In this document: piece by piece, positions 1 to 5,695 of the stretch | How positions within the stretch are numbered: the first letter of the stretch is position 1 | How the letters are laid out: every line of letters begins with the position of its first letter | Assembly (NCBI GenBank): GCA_023433835.1 | Contig: JAEYTW010000104.1 | Span: 1-6,839, forward strand | Length of the DNA: 6,839 nucleotides | Origin: Pseudomonadota bacterium | GTDB taxonomy: Bacteria; Pseudomonadota; Alphaproteobacteria; Ferrovibrionales; Ferrovibrionaceae | Direction: 5' to 3' | Translations under genes and position numbers: made by a program | Notes under the pieces: model-generated | Database searches by the model: none | Seen by the model: the letters and a program-made list of their open reading frames with translations, nothing else | Told to the model about the DNA's origin: nothing

Positions 1-48
1 CTGGTATTTTTCTATACGCCCCCGCCCCCGGCCCCCGGCCCCCGGGCC
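1..48. other. C-rich low-complexity edge with four C5 tracts; suspected assembly fault
   Basis: Four runs of five C (19-23, 25-29, 32-36 and 39-43) are separated by only one or two G, after an A/T-rich 18-base tip unlike the rest of the window. On the minus strand this is four G5 tracts, a textbook G-quadruplex pattern. The transporter's family likeness stops inside it. A contig end with polymerase or basecalling trouble explains both observations. Confidence 0.6.
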
Positions 49-528
49 GATGGCGCGCGCGATGTTGATGCCGAGCGAGCCCAGCGCCACCGCGTTGCGC
101 AGGTCGCGCTTCTGCACCAGCTCGGGCACGATCGACTGCCAGGTCGGGCCCATCAGCGCCGCCCCGACCCCGCCGGCGAAAGTCAGGGCGATCAGGCTGG
201 AAATCGTCAGCATGCCGGTATGGGCAAGGATCATCAGCGTGCCGCTGACCAGGGCCAGCATGATCTGCACGCCGATGGCAAAGCGCCGGCGGTCGAGGAT
301 ATCGGCCAGCACCCCGGCCGGCAGCGACAGGAGGAAGACGGGCAGCGTGCCGGCGACCTGCACCAGGGCGACCGCCACCGGCGACGACGACAGCCCGGTG
401 GCAAGCCAGGCCGAGGCCACGTCGCGCATGAAGCTGCCGATATTGCCGAGCACGGTGGCCGCCCACAGGACGGCGAACAACGGCTGGCGCAGCGGCGCGA
501 AGGAACCGGCGGGCTTTTCCGCGTTCAC
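1..528 (-). CDS. MFS transporter, EntS-like (MFS_3) N-terminal part, open at the left edge
   Basis: This is the N-terminal 176 codons of a major facilitator transporter, an inner-membrane exporter or importer whose substrate cannot be told. Residues 17-45 form the first membrane segment and continue into MRDVASAWLATGLSSSP. Residues 72-82 (GVLADILDRRR) are the MFS loop 2-3 motif. Residues 125-137 (LMGPTWQSIVPEL) and the NIARAIGP segment near 155-162 are typical of the EntS / MFS_3 family, whose members are usually about 400-540 residues long. The start is GTG, overlapping the DoxX stop as GTGA, with GGAGG seven bases upstream, so translation is probably coupled to DoxX. After IGPG the protein turns into a Gly/Arg string and then IEKYQ, where the family normally continues P-A-L-G-G-hydrophobic. 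The break falls in the C-rich stretch at the edge and is probably an assembly fault rather than biology. The family call is fairly sure; the function is open. Confidence 0.85.
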   Translation of the reverse strand, partial: MNAEKPAGSFAPLRQPLFAVLWAATVLGNIGSFMRDVASAWLATGLSSSPVAVALVQVAGTLPVFLLSLPAGVLADILDRRRFAIGVQIMLALVSGTLMILAHTGMLTISSLIALTFAGGVGAALMGPTWQSIVPELVQKRDLRNAVALGSLGINIARAIGPGAGGRGRGRIEKYQ

Positions 529-938
529 CGCCGCCCCTCCAGGTCGTGCCAGGCCACCAGGACGAAGGCGCCGGCCAGGCCGACATGCTCGAAGAAGGCG
601 TTGGCGGCCATGAATCTGTCCTGGCCGGCCATCTCCCAGAAGCGGTTGGCGACAAGCGTCGCCAGCAGCGTGAACCCGGCCAGCGCCAGGGCGCCCAGCC
701 AGCGGCCGCGGCCCGACAGGATCAGCCCGGCGGCCCCGAGCTCGAGCAGGATGGTGGCGACGGCCAGCGGGGCGGCCGGTTCCAGCCCGAAATGCCGCAT
801 CTCGGCCACGGCGCCGGCGAAATCGAACGCCTTCTGCAGGCCGCCCTGCAGATAGGCAGCGGTCAGCGCCAGCAGCGCCAGCCAGCGCACGACCGGGGCC
901 AGCAGGATCGGCCGGACGGCGGCCGCGATCGTCGACAT
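525..938 (-). CDS. DoxX-family small membrane protein
   Basis: A 137-residue integral membrane protein of the DoxX family (four-helix membrane fold). Hydrophobic segments lie at roughly residues 15-30, 56-74, 81-98 and 115-131 and are joined by short loops. The GGLQKAFDFAGAVAEM stretch after the first helix corresponds to the family's conserved G-x-x-K-x-x-D-F region. Some DoxX proteins act with thiol or quinone redox partners, but most are uncharacterised, so no reaction is assigned. The start is the ATG at 938, because GGGAGGT ends about seven bases before it. The upstream TTG at 944 would sit on top of that site. The stop overlaps the GTG of the following transporter, so the two form an operon. 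It reads away from the AraC-type regulator, which is a plausible controller. Confidence 0.87.
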   Translation of the reverse strand: MSTIAAAVRPILLAPVVRWLALLALTAAYLQGGLQKAFDFAGAVAEMRHFGLEPAAPLAVATILLELGAAGLILSGRGRWLGALALAGFTLLATLVANRFWEMAGQDRFMAANAFFEHVGLAGAFVLVAWHDLEGRR

Positions 939-1139
939 GGGCAAAACCTCCCTGGTGGACTCGGGATGGCGGCACGCTAGCCGGAGTTCTCGCGGCGTTC
1001 TTGTCGGTTTGCCGCATTTTGGGATGTTGCGCCGCCGAGAGCCGATTAACCGGGCCCTTTCAAAATTTAGCGGCCCTTAACTCACGCTATGATCGCTGGG
1101 TGGTCAATGATGTCGGCCGCGACACTACCGGAGCCCGCC
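939..1139. promoter_or_regulatory. Divergent control region between doxX-mfs and the AraC-led operon
   Basis: A 201-base non-coding gap between two divergent operons. It contains an A/T-rich island (about 1044-1080) that stands out in otherwise GC-rich DNA. A good -10-like hexamer, TATGAT, is at 1088-1093 facing the AraC-type gene. The only -35 candidate at normal spacing is weak (TTTAGC, 1066-1071), which fits a promoter that needs an activator. GGCCCTT occurs twice at a 19-base period (1053-1059 and 1072-1078) just upstream. No convincing promoter was found for the leftward pair. The assignment is an inference from layout and motifs. Confidence 0.5.
1053..1078. repeat. Two GGCCCTT direct repeats, 19-base period: candidate AraC-type operator
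   Basis: GGCCCTT stands at 1053-1059 and again at 1072-1078, about two helical turns apart, with an A/T-rich spacer (AAAATTTA). AraC-family proteins commonly bind pairs of direct half-sites spaced by about 20 bases and abutting the -35 region. The downstream copy here sits next to the weak -35 of the TATGAT promoter. Seven bases is short enough to recur by chance in GC-rich DNA, so this is only a candidate. Confidence 0.3.
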
Positions 1140-1655
1140 ATGACCGCGACGATCCAGTCCGCCATCACCCCCGACCGCATTGCCGCGATCCGCGCCCTGC
1201 TGGCGGATGCCAGCCGTGCCGCCCTGCGCGATGCCGATTTCGCGGTCGACCGGATCGGCGAGGCGATGCGGCTGCTGGCGCCGGAGGCCGATGCGGCGCC
1301 GGTGGCGCGCAAGCCGCTGACGCCGCGGCAGGCCCGCATCCTGGAGCGTCATATCGCCGCCCATCTCGGCGGCGATCTCCGGGTGCCCGCCCTCGCCCGG
1401 CTGGTGCAGCTTTCCCCCGGCTATTTCGGCCATGCCTTCCGCCTGGCCTTCGGCGCCTCGCCGCATGCCTACGTGACGCGGAGGCGCATCGAGGCGGCCG
1501 AGGCGATGATGCTCGAAAGCGCCGCGCCGCTCTCCCAGGTCGCCCTCGAATGCGGTTTCTGCGACCAGGCCCATTTTTCCCGTGTCTTCCGCCAGGTCAG
1601 GGGCGCCTCGCCGCTGGCCTGGCGGCGCGACCGGCTGATCACGCTTCACGACTGA
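1140..1655 (+). CDS. AraC-family transcriptional regulator, short form
   Basis: A 171-residue cytoplasmic DNA-binding protein. Residues about 60-165 form a complete AraC/XylS-type domain. The first helix-turn-helix is around 81-104 (RVPALARLVQLSPGYFGHAF). The linker helix carries YVTRRRIEAAEAMML. The second helix-turn-helix is around 130-152, with the family signature VALECGFCDQAHFSRVFRQVRGASPLAWR. Only about 58 residues precede the domain, too few for the usual cupin-type effector domain of 250-300-residue AraC proteins, so it may bind no sugar-like ligand or may sense something with its short helical N-terminus. ATG 1140 was chosen because GGAG ends six bases upstream. The earlier in-frame ATG at 1089 overlaps the TATGAT promoter element. 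It lies 32 bases before the hydrolase gene and probably controls that operon and the divergent doxX pair. Confidence 0.88.
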   Translation: MTATIQSAITPDRIAAIRALLADASRAALRDADFAVDRIGEAMRLLAPEADAAPVARKPLTPRQARILERHIAAHLGGDLRVPALARLVQLSPGYFGHAFRLAFGASPHAYVTRRRIEAAEAMMLESAAPLSQVALECGFCDQAHFSRVFRQVRGASPLAWRRDRLITLHD

Positions 1656-1687
1656 CGCCATTCCAACCAGAAAATCAGGAGAGAACG

Positions 1688-2344
1688 ATGACCATCAAGG
1701 CCACGCCGACCCCCGGCGCCATGCTGCTGTCGCCGCAGGACCACACGCTGATCATGATCGATTTCCAGTCGCAGATGGCGTTCGCGACCCATTCGATCGA
1801 CGCGGTGTCGCTGCGCAACAATGCCGCGCTGGTCGCCCATGCCGCGGCCGGTTTCGGCGCTTCGACCATCCTGACCACCGTGGCCGAGAAATCCTTCTCC
1901 GGCCCGATGTTCGCCGAGGTGGTCGAACCCTTTGCCGGCCAGGCCATGCTCGATCGTACCTCGATGAACTGCTGGGAGGATCAGGCGGTCATCGACCGCG
2001 TCAACGCGATCGGCAAGCCGCGCATCGTCCTGGCGGGCCTGTGGACCTCGGTCTGCATCGTCGGCCCCGCGCTGTCGGCGATTGCCCAGGGTTATGAGGT
2101 CTACGTCATCACCGATGCCTGCGGCGACGTCTCGGCCGAGGCGCATGAGCGCGCGATCGACCGCATGGTCCAGGCCGGTGCCCGGCCGATGACCTCGCTG
2201 CAGTACCTGCTCGAACTGCAGCGCGACTGGGGGCGGGCCGAGACCTATGGCTTGACCACCGGTATCGCCCAGCGTTTCGGCGGCGCCTACGGCCTTGGCA
2301 TCATCTACGCCAAGTCGATGTTCGGCGCCTCGGAAGGCCACTAA
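1688..2344 (+). CDS. Isochorismatase-family hydrolase, YcaC-like
   Basis: A 218-residue cytoplasmic cysteine hydrolase of the isochorismatase-like fold. Visible landmarks are LIMIDFQSQM (catalytic Asp25), ILTTVAEKSFSGPM, LDRTSMNCWED with Arg90, and GLWTSVCIVGPALSAI with the nucleophile Cys123. The conserved YcaC-type end is TDACGD...RMVQAGARPMTS...LELQRDW. An Arg in place of the family's usual Lys, placed as here, is what I recall for YcaC, so Asp25/Arg90/Cys123 is the proposed triad. YcaC proteins are about 200 residues and of unknown substrate. Related enzymes hydrolyse amides such as nicotinamide or N-carbamoyl compounds. There is no siderophore gene beside it, so isochorismate itself is unlikely. 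ATG 1688 follows AGGAGA at a good distance. The XapX gene begins 24 bases after the stop. Confidence 0.88.
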   Translation: MTIKATPTPGAMLLSPQDHTLIMIDFQSQMAFATHSIDAVSLRNNAALVAHAAAGFGASTILTTVAEKSFSGPMFAEVVEPFAGQAMLDRTSMNCWEDQAVIDRVNAIGKPRIVLAGLWTSVCIVGPALSAIAQGYEVYVITDACGDVSAEAHERAIDRMVQAGARPMTSLQYLLELQRDWGRAETYGLTTGIAQRFGGAYGLGIIYAKSMFGASEGH

Positions 2345-2368
2345 GTCAGGGAACAGGAGGCCGCCGCC

Positions 2369-2638
2369 ATGAAGATGTATGTGCTTTCGCTCGGCGCCGG
2401 CCTCCTGGTCGGCGTCGTCTACAGCCTGCTCAACGTCCGCTCGCCGGCGCCGCCCCTGGTGGCGCTGGCCGGGCTGCTCGGCATCCTGCTGGGCGAGCAG
2501 ATCATTCCCGTCGGCAAGCAGATGCTGGCCGGCACCGGCATCGCCGCCGCCTGGAAGCAATCGGACTGCACGCAGCATGTGCTGGGCAAGCTGCCCGGCC
2601 GGCACGCCAAATCGGACAAGACGGAGGCCCAGTCGTGA
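2369..2638 (+). CDS. XapX-domain small membrane protein (DUF1427)
   Basis: An 89-residue protein. Residues 1-50 match the XapX domain: MKMYVLSLGAGLLVGVVYS, then the hallmark LNVRSPAPP, then LVALAGLLGILLGEQ. This gives two membrane helices (about 3-21 and 28-46) joined by the RSPAPP turn. The domain is named for a small open reading frame in the E. coli xanthosine genes, and its function is unknown. Residues 51-89 form a polar tail with Cys67, His70 and His79 that is likely cytoplasmic or periplasmic. AGGAGG eight bases before ATG 2369 is a near-ideal ribosome site. The stop overlaps the GTG of the amidohydrolase as GTGA, so the two are translated together, which suggests they work together (perhaps anchoring or substrate entry; inference). 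Confidence 0.87.
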   Translation: MKMYVLSLGAGLLVGVVYSLLNVRSPAPPLVALAGLLGILLGEQIIPVGKQMLAGTGIAAAWKQSDCTQHVLGKLPGRHAKSDKTEAQS

Positions 2639-4512
2639 CCGCACCGCAACTCATCCTCCATGGCGGGCAGATCACCACGCTCGACCGTGCCAGGCCGACG
2701 GCGGCCGCCGTGGCGATCGCCGACGGCCGCTTCGTCGCGGGCGGCGACGACCGCGAGGTGATGGCGCTGGCCGGGCCGGAAACCCGGCTGGTCGACTTGA
2801 AGCGCCGCCGCGTCCTGCCCGGGTTGATCGACAATCACCTGCACATCATCCGCGGCGGCCTGAACTTCAACATGGAGCTGCGCTGGGACGGCGTGCGCTC
2901 GCTCGCCGACGCCATGGCCATGCTGAAGGCGCAGGTCGCGATCACGCCGCCGCCGCAATGGGTGCGCGTGGTCGGCGGTTTCACCGAGCATCAGTTTGCC
3001 GAGAAGCGCCTGCCGACGCTCGACGAGATCAACGCGGTCGCGCCCGATACGCCGGTCTTCATCCTGCACCTCTACGATCGCGCGCTGCTGAACGCCGCGG
3101 CGCTGCGCGCGGTCGGCTATACCAGGGACACGCCGGCCCCGCCGGGCGGGGAGATCACCCGCGACCCGGCCGGCAACCCGACCGGCCTCCTGCTGGCCAA
3201 GCCCAATGCCGGCATCCTCTACGCGACGCTGGCCAAGGGCCCGAAGCTGCCCTTCGATTACCAGCTCAATTCCACGCGGCATTTCATGCGCGAGCTGAAC
3301 CGGCTGGGCGTCACCGGGGCGATCGATGCCGGCGGCGGTTTCCAGAACTATCCCGACGACTATGCCGTGATCCGGAAACTGGCCGACGAAGGGCAACTCA
3401 CCATCCGTCTCGCCTACAACCTGTTCACGCAGAAGCCGAAGGCCGAGAAGGACGACTTTCTCAACTGGACCCGGACCTCGCGCTACAAGCAGGGCGACGA
3501 TTACTTCCGCCACAACGGCGCCGGCGAGATGCTGGTGTTCTCGGCCGCCGATTTCGAGGATTTCCGCGAACCGCGCCCGGATCTGGCCCCGGAGATGGAG
3601 CCGGAGCTGGAAGCCGTGGTGCGCATCCTGGCCGAGAACCGCTGGCCCTGGCGGCTGCACGCGACCTATGACGAGACGATCTCGCGCGCCCTCGACGTGT
3701 TCGAGAAGGTGAACCGCGACGTGCCGCTCGCCGGTCTGAACTGGTTCTTCGACCATGCCGAGACGATCTCCGACCGGTCGATCGACCGCATCGCGGCGCT
3801 GGGCGGCGGCGTGGCGGTGCAGCACCGCATGGCCTATCAGGGCGAATATTTCGTCGAACGCTACGGCGCGCGGGCGGCCGAGGCGACGCCGCCGGTGGCC
3901 CGCATGCTCGATCGTGGCCTGAAGGTTTCGGCGGGCACCGACGCGACCCGCGTCGCGTCCTACAATCCCTGGGTCTCGCTGTCCTGGCTGGTCACGGGGC
4001 GCACGGTCGGCGGGATGCGCATCCATCCCCGCGCCAACTGTCTCGACCGCGAGACGGCCTTGCGCATGTGGACCGAGAAGGTCACCTGGTTCTCGAATGA
4101 AGAAGGGCGCAAGGGCCAGATCATGGCCGGCCAGCTCGCCGACCTGATCGTGCCCGACCGGGATTTCTTCGCCTGCGCCGAGGACGAGATCGCCGGCACG
4201 ACGTCGGACCTGACCATGGTCGGCGGTCGCGTCGTCTACGGGGCCGGTGATTTCGCCGCGCTCGACGATGCCGCACCGCCGCCGGCGATGCCCGACTGGT
4301 CGCCGGTGCGGCGCTTCGGCGGGTTCGCCGCCTGGGGCGTCTCGGCCGACGATCGCCAGGCCCTGCAGCGCCAGGCCGCCGCATCCTGCGGCTGTGCCAG
4401 TGCCTGCGGCGTGCATGGCCACGACCATGCCGGCGCCTGGTCGAGCAGCGTGCCCGCCGGGGACCTGCGCGATTTCTGGGGTGTGCTGGGCTGCGCCTGC
4501 TGGGCCGTCTGA
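2635..4512 (+). CDS. Metal-dependent amidohydrolase (YtcJ-like) with Cys/His-rich C-terminal tail
   Basis: A 625-residue enzyme of the amidohydrolase superfamily, expected to use one or two metal ions to hydrolyse a C-N or C-O bond of an unknown substrate. The N-terminal beta-sandwich strand LILHGGQITTLD and the VLPGLIDNHLH motif supply His68 and His70. WRLHATYDE (His342), WFFDHAE (His374) and VSAGTDATR (Asp436) are the other expected metal or catalytic residues. The C-terminal sandwich half is GQLADLIVPDRDFF...TMVGGRVVYG (about 499-536). YtcJ-type proteins usually stop soon after this point. This one runs on about 90 residues, with Cys585, 587, 591, 620 and 622 and His594, 596 and 598. The start is GTG 2635, overlapping the XapX stop, with GGAGG eight bases before. 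No signal peptide is visible. It is the last gene of the operon and is followed directly by a hairpin. Confidence 0.9.
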   Translation: MTAPQLILHGGQITTLDRARPTAAAVAIADGRFVAGGDDREVMALAGPETRLVDLKRRRVLPGLIDNHLHIIRGGLNFNMELRWDGVRSLADAMAMLKAQVAITPPPQWVRVVGGFTEHQFAEKRLPTLDEINAVAPDTPVFILHLYDRALLNAAALRAVGYTRDTPAPPGGEITRDPAGNPTGLLLAKPNAGILYATLAKGPKLPFDYQLNSTRHFMRELNRLGVTGAIDAGGGFQNYPDDYAVIRKLADEGQLTIRLAYNLFTQKPKAEKDDFLNWTRTSRYKQGDDYFRHNGAGEMLVFSAADFEDFREPRPDLAPEMEPELEAVVRILAENRWPWRLHATYDETISRALDVFEKVNRDVPLAGLNWFFDHAETISDRSIDRIAALGGGVAVQHRMAYQGEYFVERYGARAAEATPPVARMLDRGLKVSAGTDATRVASYNPWVSLSWLVTGRTVGGMRIHPRANCLDRETALRMWTEKVTWFSNEEGRKGQIMAGQLADLIVPDRDFFACAEDEIAGTTSDLTMVGGRVVYGAGDFAALDDAAPPPAMPDWSPVRRFGGFAAWGVSADDRQALQRQAAASCGCASACGVHGHDHAGAWSSSVPAGDLRDFWGVLGCACWAV

Positions 4513-4546
4513 GGTCTATGCCCGGCCGGTGAGCCGGGCGTAGACC
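4513..4546 (+). terminator. 14-bp hairpin directly after the amidohydrolase stop (terminator or 3' end stabiliser)
   Basis: The left arm GGTCTATGCCCGGC (4513-4526) and right arm GCCGGGCGTAGACC (4533-4546) pair over all 14 positions around the six-base loop CGGTGA. One pair (4519 with 4540) is a U-G wobble in the rightward transcript but an A-C mismatch in the leftward one, so the structure favours the amidohydrolase mRNA. It starts on the base after the TGA and includes the stop and last codons of the convergent gene. There is no T-tract after either arm, so a classic intrinsic terminator is not complete. A Rho-linked or mRNA-protecting role is equally possible. Confidence 0.65.
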
Positions 4547-5220
4547 ACGGCGATCAGGATCGTCCAGACCAGGCTGAACACCAGCGAGACGATGTTGAGC
4601 ACCACCTCGCTGCTCAGCATTTCACCCGCGCCGGGCAGGGTCTTGGCGGTGAGGGCGGCCAGGTTGATCGCGAAGGCGACCAGGGTGACGATGGCAAGGA
4701 TGCCGAGGATGCGCCAGCGGTGGCCGCGGGTCAGTGTCGTGCTGCGCTGGAACGCCTCGGGGATCGAGCAGCGCTCGGCCAGCCACACCATCGGCGCCAG
4801 GAAGATCATCGGGACGACGAACAGGCCCGGCACGATCAGCAGCGCCATGGTCGCCGCGGTCAGCACCAGATAGATCGCCACCAGCAGGATGAACGGCGGC
4901 AGGCGGGGCAGCGCCGCGTGCAATGCCGGGCCGATCGGGAACGTGCCGTCCTCCAGATGGCGCAGGGTCGCGAGCTGCAGGGTCATGGTGGCAACCAGCG
5001 AGGCGATGACGGCCGCCACATGGCCGGCGCCGTAAAGGGCTGCGGCCAGCGTGGCATTCTCCGGCTTCAGCCCCGTGTTCATCAGCGCGATCAGAAGCCA
5101 GGCGACGATCATCGGGGAATAGAGCGTCATGATCGACGGCAGGTTGCCGGCCAGGATGACGACGGACTGCCCGACGCTGCGCCAGATCGGCAGGGTCGGC
5201 GAGGCAGCGGCGGTGGTCAG
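4516..5220 (-). CDS. Polytopic membrane protein, YciC / GPDPase_memb-like, paralogue 1, likely CTG start
   Basis: A predicted six-helix inner-membrane protein of 234 residues, of the loosely defined YciC / glycerophosphodiesterase-membrane-domain-like group. Its function is unknown. The PGLFVVPMIFLAPMVWLAE helix leads into the motif RSTTLTRGHRWRILG (about 159-173). The paralogue at 5696-6445 has the same motif at residues 161-175. The first ATG (5130) has no ribosome site and would drop the N-terminal segment LPIWRSVGQSVVILAGNLPS, which resembles the start of the paralogue. The frame is open upstream, with no ATG, GTG or TTG before a TAG. The CTG at 5220-5218 is preceded by GGGGAG with seven bases of spacing, so it is taken as the start. 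The gene ends three bases from the amidohydrolase stop in convergent arrangement. If the CTG is wrong, the coding region is 4516-5130 or a base error hides an ATG. Confidence 0.78.
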   Translation of the reverse strand: MTTAAASPTLPIWRSVGQSVVILAGNLPSIMTLYSPMIVAWLLIALMNTGLKPENATLAAALYGAGHVAAVIASLVATMTLQLATLRHLEDGTFPIGPALHAALPRLPPFILLVAIYLVLTAATMALLIVPGLFVVPMIFLAPMVWLAERCSIPEAFQRSTTLTRGHRWRILGILAIVTLVAFAINLAALTAKTLPGAGEMLSSEVVLNIVSLVFSLVWTILIAVVYARLTGRA

Positions 5221-5227
5221 CGGATTT

Positions 5228-5233
5228 CTCCCC
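5228..5233 (-). promoter_or_regulatory. Ribosome binding site that supports a CTG start
   Basis: Read on the minus strand, GGGGAG is followed by seven bases and then CTG (5220-5218). This is the only strong Shine-Dalgarno sequence ahead of the membrane-protein frame. It decides between the CTG and the internal ATG at 5130, which has nothing comparable upstream. Confidence 0.6.
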
Positions 5234-5247
5234 GAATCGAAAAGCGT

Positions 5248-5269
5248 CTATGATCGGCCGATATCGTAG
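5248..5269. promoter_or_regulatory. Palindrome in the 69-base gap between the membrane-protein gene and msrB
   Basis: ATCGGCCGAT (5253-5262) is a perfect 10-base palindrome. The outer sequences CTATGAT (5248-5254) and ATCGTAG (5263-5269) also form inverted arms with one mismatch. It lies in the short divergent gap where both promoters must be, so it may be an operator for a dimeric regulator acting on msrB, on the membrane-protein gene, or on both. The regulator is unknown, and no clear -35/-10 pair was found around it. Confidence 0.35.
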
Positions 5270-5289
5270 CATCGGAGTCCGTATCGCTC

Positions 5290-5688
5290 ATGCCCGAACC
5301 CTATCCCGTCACCCGCACCGATGCCGAATGGCGCGCCCGCCTGACGCCGGAGCAGTACCATATCATGCGCCATCACGGCACCGAGGCGCCGGGCAGCTGC
5401 GCGCTGTTGCGTGAGAAGCGCCCGGGCGCGTTCTGTTGTGCCGGTTGCGAAGCCAGGCTGTTCGTCTCCGGCGAGAAGTTTGAAAGCGGCACCGGCTGGC
5501 CCAGTTTCACCGATCCCGTGCCCGGCTCGGTCGAGACCACGGTCGACCGCAGCTACGGCATGGTCCGCACCGAGGTGCATTGCGCGACTTGCGGCAGCCA
5601 TCTCGGCCATGTCTTCGACGACGGCCCGCCGCCGACCGGGCTGCGCTATTGCATCAACGGCGTGGCGCTCGACTTCGTGCCGGACTGA
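5290..5688 (+). CDS. msrB: Peptide-methionine (R)-S-oxide reductase MsrB
   Basis: A 132-residue cytoplasmic enzyme that reduces the R-form of methionine sulfoxide in proteins, using thioredoxin as the usual reductant. The whole family pattern is present: LTPEQYHIMRHHGTE at the N-terminus, the zinc-binding pairs C50-A-G-C53 and C98-A-T-C101, GTGWPSF at 67-73, HLGHVFDDGPPPTGLRYCIN at 104-123, and the catalytic Cys121. Cys37 sits where some bacterial MsrB proteins, such as that of Xanthomonas, carry the resolving cysteine, so a Cys121-Cys37 disulfide is likely (inference). Length is normal for a single-domain MsrB, and there is no fused MsrA. The ATG at 5290 fits the family N-terminus, although GGAG lies 12 bases upstream, which is rather far. 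It stands alone on the plus strand between two minus-strand membrane-protein paralogues. Confidence 0.96.
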   Translation: MPEPYPVTRTDAEWRARLTPEQYHIMRHHGTEAPGSCALLREKRPGAFCCAGCEARLFVSGEKFESGTGWPSFTDPVPGSVETTVDRSYGMVRTEVHCATCGSHLGHVFDDGPPPTGLRYCINGVALDFVPD

Positions 5689-5695
5689 TCGAAGG

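Noticed and set aside
1089..1139. An earlier ATG for the AraC-type regulator
   Set aside because: It overlaps the TATGAT -10 element and lacks a ribosome site, whereas ATG 1140 has GGAG at six bases.
1001..2344. A 447-codon open frame that joins the control region to the YcaC-like hydrolase
   Set aside because: Its first 229 codons are Arg/Pro-rich shadow sequence through the AraC-type gene in another frame. The hydrolase has its own ribosome site and ATG at 1688, and family likeness starts there.
1688..2344. Isochorismate hydrolysis for a catechol siderophore
   Set aside because: No entA/B/C/E/F-like gene is nearby, and the protein is of the YcaC type. The EntS-like transporter alone is weak support, because MFS_3 members carry many substrates.
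2369..2638. A xanthosine-uptake role from the XapX name
   Set aside because: The domain name comes from its position in the E. coli xanthosine genes. No nucleoside transporter or phosphorylase is present here.
1646..2644. A 332-codon open frame antisense to the YcaC-like and XapX genes
   Set aside because: Low-complexity shadow composition. The sense frames carry clear family motifs and ribosome sites.
2419..4428. A 669-codon open frame antisense to the amidohydrolase
   Set aside because: It is Arg/His/Gly-rich with no recognisable domain, as expected for the antisense frame of a high-GC gene. The plus-strand frame has full amidohydrolase motifs.
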